Shown: piece after piece, positions 26,801 to 34,717 of the stretch
How positions within the stretch are numbered: the first letter of the stretch is position 1
Layout: each line of letters starts with the position of its first letter
From: JAFDCJ01 sp964527835
GTDB lineage: Bacteria > Desulfobacterota > Desulfobacteria > Desulfobacterales > JAFDCJ01
Reading direction: 5' to 3'
Assembly: GCA_964527835.1 (NCBI GenBank)
Contig: CAZGNV010000018.1
Coordinates: forward strand, 9,080-73,079
Length of the DNA stretch: 64,000 nucleotides
Notes under the pieces: generated by a model
Database searches by the model: none
Told to the model about the DNA's origin: nothing
Seen by the model: only the letters and a program-made list of their open reading frames with translations
Translations under genes and position numbers: made by a program

Positions 26801-27398
26801 GGCTCATATCCACCAGGGCCTCGTTGACCCGCTGCTGAATGTCGATTCCGTTGTGCTGGATTTCCAGGTAAAAATGGCTTTCCCCGAAAATTTCCAAATA
26901 CTCCCGGGCAGCGGCATCGGCCAGATCCATGCGGCCGGCCTGGATCCGCCGGGGGATCTCGCCGTGCAGGCAGGCGCTCAACGCGATCAACCCCTGACTG
27001 TGCTGTCTGAGAACCTGCTTGTCAATCCGGGGCTTGTAGTAAAACCCTTCCAGCTGAGCGGTGGTGGCCAGTTTGCAAAGATTGCGATAGCCCTGCTGGT
27101 TTTCCGCCAGCAGGATTAAATGGAAAAGTTCCCGGTTGTCCTGGGGGCTCCTGTCAAACCGGCTGCGGGGCGCGACATAGATTTCGATGCCGATAATCGG
27201 TTTGATACCGGCTTTGGTGGCTTTTTCGTAAAACTCCACGGCCCCGAACATGGTGCCGTGATCGGTGATCGCCACCGCCTGCATGTCGAATTGAGCCGTG
27301 CGCTGCAGCAGGTTGTCGATCCGGATGGCACCATCGAGCAGACTGTACTGGGTGTGCACATGAAGATGGACAAAATCTGGAGAGTTAGAAGTCGTCAT
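23862..27398 (-). CDS. dnaE: DNA polymerase III alpha subunit DnaE
   Basis: 1178 residues, normal for DnaE1. It has an N-terminal PHP domain (LHVHTQYSLLDGA, ITDHGTMFGAVEF), the polymerase palm with PDIDVDFC and GPGRGSAAGSLVAYSLGI, YQEQVMKIAG, the helix-hairpin-helix region and an OB domain near the C-terminus (VRIGGLVQNIKIIKTRKGD). This is the replicative polymerase catalytic subunit. It is followed at once by the guanylyltransferase gene (8-base overlap) and lies about 290 bases below guaB, across the long palindrome. Confidence 0.97.
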   Translation of the reverse strand: MTTSNSPDFVHLHVHTQYSLLDGAIRIDNLLQRTAQFDMQAVAITDHGTMFGAVEFYEKATKAGIKPIIGIEIYVAPRSRFDRSPQDNRELFHLILLAENQQGYRNLCKLATTAQLEGFYYKPRIDKQVLRQHSQGLIALSACLHGEIPRRIQAGRMDLADAAAREYLEIFGESHFYLEIQHNGIDIQQRVNEALVDMSRRLSIPLVASNDCHYLDQEDVRAHDVLLCIQTGKTVHDTERLKFRTDQLYFKPKAQMHAFCEAYPEALSNTVNIAERCNLEFDFHSYHFPRFDAGGDQSVDELFEQDARVGFKRVFKRLQRKNPDLDEAFYRQRLDYEIGVIKDMGFAGYFLIVADFIRYAKQKGVPVGPGRGSAAGSLVAYSLGITDLDPIAHGLIFERFLNPARKSMPDIDVDFCIDGREDIYKYVVEKYGGGDYVAQIITFGKLKTRAVIRDVGRALDIPLREVDAIAKMVPDVLNISLDAALQQEPRLAELVEKDPQVAELIQICRVLEGLPRHASTHAAGVVISDRPLVDYLPLYRGKKGEVVTQFDMKVVEKIGLVKFDFLGLRNLTVIAKTLALITRQGKQPPELENIDLADAATYRLLAAGDTTGVFQLESSGMKDLLVRLKPECFDDVIALVALYRPGPMESGMIDDYVARKHGKKAVSYLVPELEPILKETYGVIVYQEQVMKIAGTLARYSMAEADDLRKAMGKKIPEIMARHRERFLQGAAENNIPANKAAKIFDLIEKFGGYGFNKSHSAAYALIAYQTAYLKAHFAVEFMASLLTSEMHSTDGVVKFIAECRQHDIEILPPDINTGEQEFTVDGSRIRFGLVAVKNVGESAIEAIVEARGDRPFASLFDFCERVDLKKVNKRVIESLIKCGAFDCTGEKRSRMMAALESALDYGQRVQRERNDPQMGLFDTGDNRANINVPGLPQIEEWDQKQYLAFEKEALGFYLSGHPLSGHIAILEKFTNANGMSIKELADGSAVRIGGLVQNIKIIKTRKGDQMAFVTLEDRHGAVEVIVFARLFALVRDLLAEDVPVLVQGQLQKDEKAVKILADELVPMEKAEETWAASVHLNLEITRTDRETLTRLRDILKQHPGTCPAFIHLRSTDNTDCLISLPETFKLKAGGRLTREVNELVGYRAVETRCSAVKVANGANGNARKSRKRGGLYG

Positions 27399-27436
27399 GG
27401 GGCATTTTACCCTCGCGCTTAAAATTACGAGTCACA

Positions 27437-27478
27437 TGTTGCAGGGTTGCGGGTTAAATCTAGCAGGTTGAGCGTTAA
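27437..27478. repeat. Degenerate heptanucleotide array upstream of dnaE
   Basis: Looser 7-base units TGTTGCA GGGTTGC GGGTTAA ATCTAGC AGGTTGA GCGTTAA. They resemble the reverse-complement form of the GAACCTT family and lie 39 bases upstream of the dnaE ATG. Confidence 0.35.
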
Positions 27479-27547
27479 GGCGCTTAAACTTATGAAGTGC
27501 TACATCATACCTTTAGTTTGAGGCAGAGGTAACACAGGATTGGATTT

Positions 27548-27690
27548 GTTTCCCAATCATATATGAGGAATTTTTTTGATGGGCAAGGCCGCACAAAGGT
27601 TTTAGGCCGAGGCGTACTTTTAGTACGTCGAGGTCTCAAACCTGCGGAGAACGCCGCCCATCGGAAAAATAACCATTTATGATTGGAAAC
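27548..27690. repeat. 143-bp imperfect palindrome directly after guaB
   Basis: The left arm starts GTTTCCCAATCATATATG at 27548; the right arm, read on the other strand from 27690, starts GTTTCCAATCATAAATG. GATGGGC/GCCCATC, AGGTTT/AAACCT and CGTAC/GTACG pair further in, around a TTTTA tip near 27620. The arms match over nearly the whole length. The outer end touches the first base of the guaB stop codon. It could fold as one long hairpin in RNA, or be a repeated mobile element. Confidence 0.75.
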
Positions 27691-29153
27691 TATTCGAGGC
27701 GATAGTTCGGCGCCTCCTTGGTGATAATCACATCATGCACATGGCTTTCGCGCATGCCGGCGGCACTGATCTTCACAAAACGCGCCTTTTCCCGCAGCTC
27801 GTCCAGGGTGCGGCAGCCGCAGTAGCCCATGCCGGCCTTGAGCCCGCCGATGAGCTGAAAAAGATTGGCCGACAGGGTCCCCCGGTAGGGAACCCGTCCC
27901 ACGATGCCCTCGGGCACCAGCTTGTCATCTTCGGTCTGTTCGCTCTGGTAATAGCGGTCCTTGCTGCCTTTTTTCATGGCCTCAATTGAGCCCATTCCGC
28001 GGTATACCTTGTAGCTGCGGCCCTGAAAAAAAACAACTTCCCCCGGGCTTTCCTCTGTTCCGGCTAAAAGCCCGCCGACCATGATGCAATGGGCACCGGC
28101 CCCGATGGCCTTGGTGATATCACCGGAAAACCGGATCCCCCCGTCGGCGATCAACGGAACGCCGGTTTTGGCGGCCACCGGGCGGCAGTTCATGATGGCG
28201 CTCACCTGAGGCACGCCAATGCCGGCCACAATCCGGGTGGTGCAGATGGAGCCGCCGCCGATTCCGATTTTCACACCATCCACGCCGGCCGCGACCAGGT
28301 CCTCGGCCCCCTTGGCGGTGCCCACATTGCCTGCAATCAGTTCAAAATCACGAAAAGTACTTTTCAGCGCCTTGACGGCACCAATGACATTTTCAGAATG
28401 GCCGTGGGAAGTGTCAATCAGGATCACATCAGCGCTGGCATCAAGCAGCGCCTGGGCACGTTCCATCATGTCCGGGCCCACTCCCACAGCGGCTCCCACC
28501 CGCAGCCGCCCCATGCTGTCCTTGCAGGCATTGGGATATTTCCTGATTTTTTCGATGTCCTTGATGGTGATCAGCCCGGTCAGGCGGCCATTGCGGTCCA
28601 CCACCAGCAGTTTTTCAATGCGGTGCTGGTGCAGCAGCTTCTTGGAGTCCTCAAGGCTGATGCCCTCCGGTACCGTCACCAGGTTATCCCGGGTCATGAC
28701 TTCTGAAATTGTTTTATCAAGATCGGTTTCAAAACGCAGATCCCGGTTGGTCACAATCCCGACCAGCCGGTCGCCCTCGGTCACCGGCACCCCCGAAATG
28801 CGGTAGCGCTGCATAAGCTCCAGAATTTCACCGACTTTGCGCTCCGGACTGATGGTCACCGGATCCACGATCATCCCGCTTTCAGATTTTTTTACCTTGT
28901 CAACTTCCATCGCCTGGCTTTTGACGCTCATATTGCGGTGAATGAACCCCATGCCGCCCTCCCGGGCCATGACAATGGCGGCATCGGCTTCGGTGACGGT
29001 ATCCATGGCCGCACTGATGATGGGGATGTTCAGGCTGATGTTGCGCGTCAGGCGGGTACTGACATTGACATCCTTGGGCAGCACATCGGAATAATTGGGA
29101 ATCAATAAGACATCGTCAAAGGAATAGGCTTCTTCAGGTGGTATTTTGGACAT
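27690..29153 (-). CDS. guaB: Inosine-5'-monophosphate dehydrogenase
   Basis: 487 residues: TIM barrel with YSFDDVLLIPNYSDV, two CBS domains inserted at about residues 90-205, the catalytic cysteine in GGGSICTTRIVAGIGVPQ and the flap YRGMGSIEAM. GuaB converts IMP to XMP, the first committed step to GMP. The ATG at 29153 (MSKIPPEEA) is chosen because GGAGG lies six bases before it; an ATG six bases upstream is too close to the ribosome site. The leader has a GC-rich hairpin, and a 143-bp palindrome follows the stop. Confidence 0.96.
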   Translation of the reverse strand: MSKIPPEEAYSFDDVLLIPNYSDVLPKDVNVSTRLTRNISLNIPIISAAMDTVTEADAAIVMAREGGMGFIHRNMSVKSQAMEVDKVKKSESGMIVDPVTISPERKVGEILELMQRYRISGVPVTEGDRLVGIVTNRDLRFETDLDKTISEVMTRDNLVTVPEGISLEDSKKLLHQHRIEKLLVVDRNGRLTGLITIKDIEKIRKYPNACKDSMGRLRVGAAVGVGPDMMERAQALLDASADVILIDTSHGHSENVIGAVKALKSTFRDFELIAGNVGTAKGAEDLVAAGVDGVKIGIGGGSICTTRIVAGIGVPQVSAIMNCRPVAAKTGVPLIADGGIRFSGDITKAIGAGAHCIMVGGLLAGTEESPGEVVFFQGRSYKVYRGMGSIEAMKKGSKDRYYQSEQTEDDKLVPEGIVGRVPYRGTLSANLFQLIGGLKAGMGYCGCRTLDELREKARFVKISAAGMRESHVHDVIITKEAPNYRLE

Positions 29154-29178
29154 AGACATCCTCCATGAATTTAGCGGC

Positions 29179-29241
29179 AAAAACTCCGGAGCCGGCCCGC
29201 CCGGTTATCCGGGCTGCGGACGCCCCTGGCGGGGGCCGGCG
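29179..29241 (-). promoter_or_regulatory. GC-rich hairpin and T-run in the guaB leader, possible attenuator
   Basis: On the minus strand GCCGGCCCCCGCC (29241-29229) can pair with GGGCGGGCCGGC (29202-29191), followed after seven bases by TTTTT, all within about 90 bases of the guaB start. The T-run is short and offset, so this is a weak attenuator candidate. Confidence 0.3.
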
Positions 29242-29415
29242 TGTGAAGCGCCTGGCATCGAATAGCAAATGGCGGCCGCTTTGGCAATCTTTAATTGTTA
29301 CCTTGACATCCAGCACGAAGCCATAGTAAAGAATCCGGGCTTTTGAGGGCTGCCGCCCACTGGCAAAAGGGCGCAGCAGACCGGATTTTTCAGATCAAAA
29401 CTGCAGGCAGCCGCG

Positions 29416-30024
29416 ATGCTTATCAAAATCAACCCCCAAAATCCCCAGCAACGTCTCATCAGCACAGTGGTTGAAATCCTCAACCGCGGCGGCGTGGTCG
29501 TTTATCCCACCGACACTTATTTCGGCATTGGCTGCGACATTATGAACAAAAAGGCCATTGAACGCATCTACCGGTTAAAACAGCGTGACAAAAGCAAGCC
29601 TTTCAGCTTTATTTGTTCCGGGCTGAAAAATATCAGCCACTACGCCAAGGTTTCCAATTATGCCTATAAAACCATGCGGCGGCTGCTGCCGGGCCCCTAT
29701 ACCTTCATTCTGGAAGGCTCCCGACTGGTCCCCAAAATCATGCTGACCAAGCGCAAAACAGCCGGAATCCGGGTGCCGGACAATGCGATCTGCCTGGCGC
29801 TGGTTACCGCCCTGGGAAATCCCATTATCACCACCAGCGCCTCCATGCCTGACGGCAGCATCTTTCATGATGCCTCGCTGATCCATGATTATTTCGGCCC
29901 CCGTATTGATGCCGTTATCGAGGGCGGCGTGGTGGCCGGACAACCTTCCAGCGTCATTTCGCTGATCGACGATCGTCCGGAAATCATCCGCAAAGGTTTG
30001 GGAGATGTAAGTGTTTTTGAATAG
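29416..30024 (+). CDS. Sua5/YciO/YrdC family protein (L-threonylcarbamoyladenylate synthase)
   Basis: 202 residues of the short YrdC fold: VVVYPTDTYFGIGCDI (about 28-43), RDKSKPFSFIC, LLPGPYTFIL and KRKTAGIRVPDN, the basic nucleotide and RNA-binding face. It makes threonylcarbamoyl-AMP for t6A37 of tRNA, or belongs to the YciO branch whose role is less clear. It is a single gene diverging from guaB and convergent with rpsA. The ATG at 29416 is the first in frame with the conserved start. Confidence 0.85.
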   Translation: MLIKINPQNPQQRLISTVVEILNRGGVVVYPTDTYFGIGCDIMNKKAIERIYRLKQRDKSKPFSFICSGLKNISHYAKVSNYAYKTMRRLLPGPYTFILEGSRLVPKIMLTKRKTAGIRVPDNAICLALVTALGNPIITTSASMPDGSIFHDASLIHDYFGPRIDAVIEGGVVAGQPSSVISLIDDRPEIIRKGLGDVSVFE

Positions 30025-30046
30025 CCGGCGCGGGTCCTAAACAGGT

Positions 30047-30106
30047 AAAAAGGCCCCTGCCCTGCAGCACTTGGCACAACAATAAAGTGCGGCCGGCCAG
30101 AGGCCT
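30047..30106 (-). terminator. Intrinsic terminator after rpsA
   Basis: On the minus strand AGGCCTCTGGCC pairs with GGCAGGGGCCT, with an inner GCACTT/AAGTGC hairpin, and runs into TTTTTACC. It lies about 90 bases past the rpsA stop, in the convergent gap with the YciO/Sua5 gene. Confidence 0.65.
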
Positions 30107-30197
30107 GTAACCACCTGCTGGGCGGAGCCCAATTCAGGGGATAGCTCTTCGGCACCTTCAACCCGGGAAAAAATGTCCACCGTGCAGGATTAAAAAA

Positions 30198-32045
30198 TTA
30201 TTCCTCGTTGAGCTTCTCCTGCAAGTTTTCCCTTAAAATTTCGCCAAAGCTTGAAGTTGCCGGACCGATATTGTTGACGTACTCACTGAGCAGATTCTGC
30301 TCGTCTTCCATCTCAAGGCGCTTGATGGACAATCCGATCCGCCTTTCATCGCTGTTGATATTCATCACCTTGGCGGTGATCACCTCGCCAACATTGTATT
30401 TGCCGACCGGTGTTTTTATTTTCTCCTTGCTTATTTCCGACACATGCACCAGGCCTTCAATGCCCTCCTCAAGCTCTACGAAAATACCGAAATCAGTCAG
30501 GTTGGTAATCGTTCCGGTGATTTCCTTGCCGACCTCGTAGCGCTCGGCCACGCTCTTCCACGGATCTTCCTCCAGCTGCTTGATTCCCAGGGAAAAGCGT
30601 TCATTCTCCTTTTCGATATCCAGGACAATCGCCTGCACCACATCGCCTTTTTTGTACAGCTCCGAGGGGTGTTTGACGCGTTTGATCCACGAAATGTCTG
30701 AAATGTGCACCAACCCGTCGATGCCTTCATCAATGCCGATAAAAAGACCGAAATCCGTGATATTTTTTATCTTTCCCTCAATGGTGGTGCCGACCGGATA
30801 TTTCTCGCTGATCACATCCCAGGGGTTGGGAACCACCTGCTTCATTCCCAACGATATTCTTCTATTTTCCGGTTTGATGTCCAATACGACCGCTTCAATT
30901 TCTTCGCCGACTGAAACCACCTTTGACGGATGCCGGATCTTGCGGGTCCAGGACATCTCGGATACGTGAATCAACCCTTCGATGCCTTCCTCAAGTTCTA
31001 CGAAAGCCCCGTAATCCGTGAGGCTGACCACCGTCCCGTTGACCCGGGAGCCTACCGGGTACTTTTCTGCGGCCACCGACCATGGATCCGGGCTCAGCTG
31101 CTTCATCCCCAGGGAGACCCGCTCTTTTTCCAGATCGAAGCTCAAGATTTTAACGGTAATCGGGTCACCGATGGAAAACATTTCGGAGGGGTGTTTGACC
31201 CGCCCCCAGGAAATATCAGTAATATGCAGCAAGCCGTCCACACCGCCCAGGTCGATAAAAACCCCGTAATCGGTGATGTTTTTTACAATGCCTTCAATAA
31301 CCTGGCCATCATGGATAGAGGCCAGGGTGGCGGCCCGCTTTTCTTCACGCTCTTTTTCAAGGATGGCCCGGCGCGACAGCACAATGTTGCTGCGCTTGCG
31401 GTTGTATTTTAAAATTTTAAAATCAAAGGTCTTGCCAACCAGGTCGTCCAGATTGCGAATTGGCCGCAAGTCGGCCTGGGATCCTGGCAAAAACGCCTGG
31501 ACCCCGATGTCCACCGAAAAGCCGCCCTTCACCCGACTGGTGATCACCCCCTGGATCGTGCCCTCTTCATCGTAGGATTTTTTTACCGCTTCCCAGACCT
31601 TGACATTGGCGGCCTTTTCCTTGGAAAGAACCACCCGCTCTTCTTCGTCGTCCCACCATTCGACCATCACCTCAACGCTGTCGCCCACCTTGGCGGTGAT
31701 ATCGCCGTCCTCGCCCCTGAATTCCTGAATGCGGATCTGCCCTTCGGATTTGTACCCGATGTCAACCAGTACATGATCCCGATCGATGGAAATAATCCGG
31801 CCGGTGACGACCTCCCCCTCGGCAAAGCGTTTGAAGCTCTCCTCGTACAGGTCCATCACACTTTCCATGCTTTCCGTTGCTTCGACTTCCCGGGTTGTGT
31901 CAGGCTGATCGTCCGGCGGTGCGGTTTCAGCGACCGTTTCATTTTCTGGCGGCGTGTCGGCCGCTGCCGAATCCACGGCAGCCTTGTCCTCTTCCTGCGC
32001 TGGATTCATGTTTGCACTTTCCTCGTTATTGTTTACCTTGACCAT
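30198..32045 (-). CDS. rpsA: 30S ribosomal protein S1
   Basis: 615 residues with six S1 RNA-binding repeats at about 82-150, 165-235, 250-320, 335-405, 422-492 and 509-580 (for example IEGIVKNITDYGVFIDLGG and EITGTITNLTDFGIFVELEEG). The first about 70 residues are an unusual acidic, Glu/Pro/Thr/Ala-rich tail. S1 helps mRNAs bind the 30S subunit. The start at 32045 or at 32009 (MNPAQ, GAGGA at good spacing) is equally possible; both give the same domains. It is the last gene of the oxidoreductase-hisC-cmk-rpsA run and has a terminator. Confidence 0.95.
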   Translation of the reverse strand: MVKVNNNEESANMNPAQEEDKAAVDSAAADTPPENETVAETAPPDDQPDTTREVEATESMESVMDLYEESFKRFAEGEVVTGRIISIDRDHVLVDIGYKSEGQIRIQEFRGEDGDITAKVGDSVEVMVEWWDDEEERVVLSKEKAANVKVWEAVKKSYDEEGTIQGVITSRVKGGFSVDIGVQAFLPGSQADLRPIRNLDDLVGKTFDFKILKYNRKRSNIVLSRRAILEKEREEKRAATLASIHDGQVIEGIVKNITDYGVFIDLGGVDGLLHITDISWGRVKHPSEMFSIGDPITVKILSFDLEKERVSLGMKQLSPDPWSVAAEKYPVGSRVNGTVVSLTDYGAFVELEEGIEGLIHVSEMSWTRKIRHPSKVVSVGEEIEAVVLDIKPENRRISLGMKQVVPNPWDVISEKYPVGTTIEGKIKNITDFGLFIGIDEGIDGLVHISDISWIKRVKHPSELYKKGDVVQAIVLDIEKENERFSLGIKQLEEDPWKSVAERYEVGKEITGTITNLTDFGIFVELEEGIEGLVHVSEISKEKIKTPVGKYNVGEVITAKVMNINSDERRIGLSIKRLEMEDEQNLLSEYVNNIGPATSSFGEILRENLQEKLNEE

Positions 32046-32195
32046 AAAAAAAAATACCCCCTTAGCCGATTTAGTGAAATCCGCGGATCAGCTCCGCACA
32101 ATCGAATACTATTAACAGACCTGCTGAAAAAAGCAATAATTTATTTTAATTTGATTCAATCGCCGCCAATACCTGTCCTGTCCCATCAGTCCGAT

Positions 32196-32873
32196 TCACA
32201 ATTGGGCCTGCCTGCGGATGTGAGCCATCATCCGCTCCACTACGGCATCAACTGTTAACTGTGTGGAATCAATGATAATTGCGTCCTCAGCGGCCTTCAG
32301 CGGCGCCACTTTTCGGCTGCTGTCGTTTTTATCGCGCTGGCGCATGTCGCGCTCGACCTCTTCCAGTCGCGGGTCAGTTTCTGATTTTTGCCTCAATTCT
32401 TCATAGCGCCGCATGGCACGGGATTCGGCAGAGGCGTTCAGGAAAAATTTCACGTCCGCATCCGGAAAAACCACCGTGCCCATATCGCGGCCTTCCACCA
32501 CAGCGGCCTTTTGTGAGGCCAGGCTGCGCTGCAAGCCAAGAAGATAATTTCGCACCACCGGCCGGGCGGAAACCGCCGATGCGAGCATGGTTACCTCCGG
32601 GGTTCGGATGTGGTCCGTAACATCCTGCCCATCTGCAAAAAGCCGCTGCTGCCCCTCGATGGTCTTGAATTCCAGCTTCAGATCTTCGCAAAGCTGCTGC
32701 AAGGCATCATCATCGTTGGAGTCGATTTGGCAGGATTTGACAGCCAGGGCCACGGCCCGGTAAAGCGCACCGGTATCAATGTAGCGATATCCCAACCGAT
32801 CCGCCAGTACGCGGCTGACCGTGGTCTTGCCGGCCCCCGCCGGCCCATCGATGGTAATCAATAGTTTCCTCAT
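32196..32873 (-). CDS. cmk: Cytidylate kinase
   Basis: 225 residues with ITIDGPAGAGKTTVSRVLADRLGYRYIDTGALYRAVA (P-loop near 8-16) and VVEGRDMGTVVFPDADVKFFL, the CMP-binding and LID regions. It phosphorylates CMP and dCMP to the diphosphates. The cmk-rpsA pairing is widespread in bacteria. It lies 150 bases upstream of rpsA and 125 bases downstream of hisC, that gap being filled by a 7-base repeat array. Confidence 0.95.
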   Translation of the reverse strand: MRKLLITIDGPAGAGKTTVSRVLADRLGYRYIDTGALYRAVALAVKSCQIDSNDDDALQQLCEDLKLEFKTIEGQQRLFADGQDVTDHIRTPEVTMLASAVSARPVVRNYLLGLQRSLASQKAAVVEGRDMGTVVFPDADVKFFLNASAESRAMRRYEELRQKSETDPRLEEVERDMRQRDKNDSSRKVAPLKAAEDAIIIDSTQLTVDAVVERMMAHIRRQAQL

Positions 32874-32929
32874 ATGGCGTGGTTTGGATCGTTCTGATTT
32901 TTTTCGTTAACAAGGGTTCCTGGAAACAA

Positions 32930-32999
32930 ACGGTACAAGGTTCAGGGTCCAGGGTTCAAGGGTAAAGGAATTTAATTCCGACTTCCGCATTCCGACTTC
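32930..32999. repeat. Ten-unit hybrid heptanucleotide array at the hisC stop
   Basis: Ten 7-mers in unbroken register: ACGGTAC AAGGTTC AGGGTCC AGGGTTC AAGGGTA AAGGAAT TTAATTC CGACTTC CGCATTC CGACTTC. The first half is the GAACCTT family in reverse complement, the second half the CGACTTC/CGCATTC family. The last base is shared with the hisC stop codon. Confidence 0.75.
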
Positions 33000-34084
33000 T
33001 ATAGCACTTTCTTGAGCGCCTCGATGAAACGCACATTTTCAGCATGCAGCCCGACATTTACCCGGATGCAATCCGGATAATCGTAGGAAGTCATTGAACG
33101 GACAATAACCCCCTGCCTGAGCAGGTTTTCGAAAACCGCATCCGCGTTTTGACCCACTCTGATCAGCACGAAATTTGCCTGGGATTTTACATAATCAACG
33201 CCCAATCCATCCAGGGCCTGATACAGAAAATCCAGCTCATCGTGAACCAGCTGCACGGTATTTTCCAGAAAACGCTCGTCTTCAAGGGCCGCTGCCGCTG
33301 CCGCCTGGGCCAGAGAATTCACATTGAACGGCTGGCGCACCCGGTTGACAATCTCAGTCAAAAAGATGGGCATGATCCCGTAGCCGATCCTCAAGCCAGC
33401 CAATCCGTAAGCCTTGGAAAATGTGCGCAAGCCGATGACGGTTTTATCCCCACCCACATAGTCGATGCTGTTAGGACAGTCTGCATCCCGCACAAACTCG
33501 ATGTAAGCCTCATCTAGCACCAGGACAACACCGGCCGGAAGGGCCTCGATGAAGCTTTCAAGCACCCGCCGGGAAATCAACGCACCGGTGGGGTTGTGAG
33601 GATTGTTGACAAACACCAGACGGGTCGTGGGGCCGATATGCTCCAGCATGCCATCAAGATCAATTCCATAGGATTTCAGCGGAATGCCCACCGGGATTGC
33701 TCCGCAGGCGCGCACTGCCAGCTCATACATTAAAAATGACGGCCGGGGCAAAAGCGCCTCATCACCGGGCTGCAACAACACCCGGGTCAACATGACGATG
33801 ATATCGTCAGAGCCGTTGCCGAGAACAATGTTTCCCCGGGTCACTCCCAGCCTGGCAGCAAGGGCTTCAATCAGATCAAAGCCACCACCGTTGGGGTAGC
33901 GGTGCAGTTTTTTAGCGGTCTCCTCAATTGCCTTGACCGCCCGTGGGGATGGCCCCAGCGGATTTTCATTGGATGCCAGCTTGATCGCGTCGGCGATCCC
34001 ATACTGCCGCTTCAGCTCTTCCAATGGTTTGCCCGGAACATAAGGCTTTAGCGCCATAATGTGGTCGGGGACGAAAACTTTCAT
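32999..34084 (-). CDS. hisC: Histidinol-phosphate aminotransferase
   Basis: 361 residues, fold-type I PLP enzyme: KLASNENPLGPSP (N-terminal substrate loop), NNPHNPTGALI, VLDEAYIEF and the PLP lysine in FSKAYGLAGLRIGYG. It transfers the amino group in histidine synthesis; related enzymes also handle tyrosine or phenylalanine, and no other his gene is nearby. It overlaps the upstream oxidoreductase gamma gene by 4 bases (ATGA), so it is translationally coupled to that complex, an unusual partner. Confidence 0.9.
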   Translation of the reverse strand: MKVFVPDHIMALKPYVPGKPLEELKRQYGIADAIKLASNENPLGPSPRAVKAIEETAKKLHRYPNGGGFDLIEALAARLGVTRGNIVLGNGSDDIIVMLTRVLLQPGDEALLPRPSFLMYELAVRACGAIPVGIPLKSYGIDLDGMLEHIGPTTRLVFVNNPHNPTGALISRRVLESFIEALPAGVVLVLDEAYIEFVRDADCPNSIDYVGGDKTVIGLRTFSKAYGLAGLRIGYGIMPIFLTEIVNRVRQPFNVNSLAQAAAAAALEDERFLENTVQLVHDELDFLYQALDGLGVDYVKSQANFVLIRVGQNADAVFENLLRQGVIVRSMTSYDYPDCIRVNVGLHAENVRFIEALKKVL

Positions 34085-34620
34085 CGGTCAAGCGCCGCCT
34101 TTCTGCCCGCATCCAGCGCCTTCATGTTCAAAGGGATGAGTTTTTCCCTTGCGGCGAATTTCTCCCTGACGGCTCTGCGCAGGATCTCAAAGTCAACGAT
34201 CTGGCTGCGCGTGACAAAGGCCGCCAGGGCGACAATGTTGGCCGCCTTGGCATTGCCCAGCTCAGTGGCGATTTCGATGATGGGCACCCGCAGCACGTCC
34301 ACGTCGTCGCGCCCGGCCTCAATGGAAATCAGCGACTGGTTGATGAAAATCACGCCGCCGGGTTTTACGGCCGGTGCGAATTTTTCCAGGGAAGGCCGGT
34401 TCATGGCCACCAGGTGCAAAGGATTGCGGATCACCGGAGACCCAATGGGCCGGTCAGCGGCAACCACCGTGCAATAGGCGGTCCCCCCCCGCATCTCGGG
34501 CCCGTAGGAAGGAATCCACACCACCTCAAAGCCTTGCTGCATGGCCGCCTCGGCAAGAATCTGCCCCATCAGCATGATTCCCTGGCCGCCGAATCCGGCG
34601 AATTGAACTTCACTTTGCAT
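34081..34620 (-). CDS. 2-oxoacid:ferredoxin oxidoreductase gamma subunit
   Basis: 179 residues with the gamma-domain start QFAGFGGQGIMLMGQILAEAA and the middle SYGPEMRGGTAYCTVV, both diagnostic. It forms part of a heterotetramer that decarboxylates a 2-oxoacid to acyl-CoA and reduces ferredoxin. The ATG at 34620 is taken over a GTG three bases upstream because AAGGAGG then stands at better spacing. It is the last of four subunit genes and overlaps hisC. Confidence 0.9.
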   Translation of the reverse strand: MQSEVQFAGFGGQGIMLMGQILAEAAMQQGFEVVWIPSYGPEMRGGTAYCTVVAADRPIGSPVIRNPLHLVAMNRPSLEKFAPAVKPGGVIFINQSLISIEAGRDDVDVLRVPIIEIATELGNAKAANIVALAAFVTRSQIVDFEILRRAVREKFAAREKLIPLNMKALDAGRKAALDR

Positions 34621-34675
34621 CACTCCTCCTTAAAAAAATTAATGACTGCCGTCTGCTTCGGATGAACACGGTCAT

Positions 34676-34717
34676 CAACTTCCGACTCCCCACTTCCGCA
34701 TTCCGACTTCCGAATTC
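34676..34717. repeat. Heptanucleotide array at the stop of the beta subunit gene
   Basis: Six units: CAACTTC CGACTCC CCACTTC CGCATTC CGACTTC CGAATTC. The array overlaps the stop codon of the TPP-binding subunit gene (34716-34718) by two bases. Confidence 0.7.

Noticed and set aside
25416..27119. 567-codon open frame antisense to dnaE
   Set aside because: It is a shadow of dnaE codon bias; the product is His/Gly/Gln-rich with no family resemblance, and dnaE is fully intact on the other strand.
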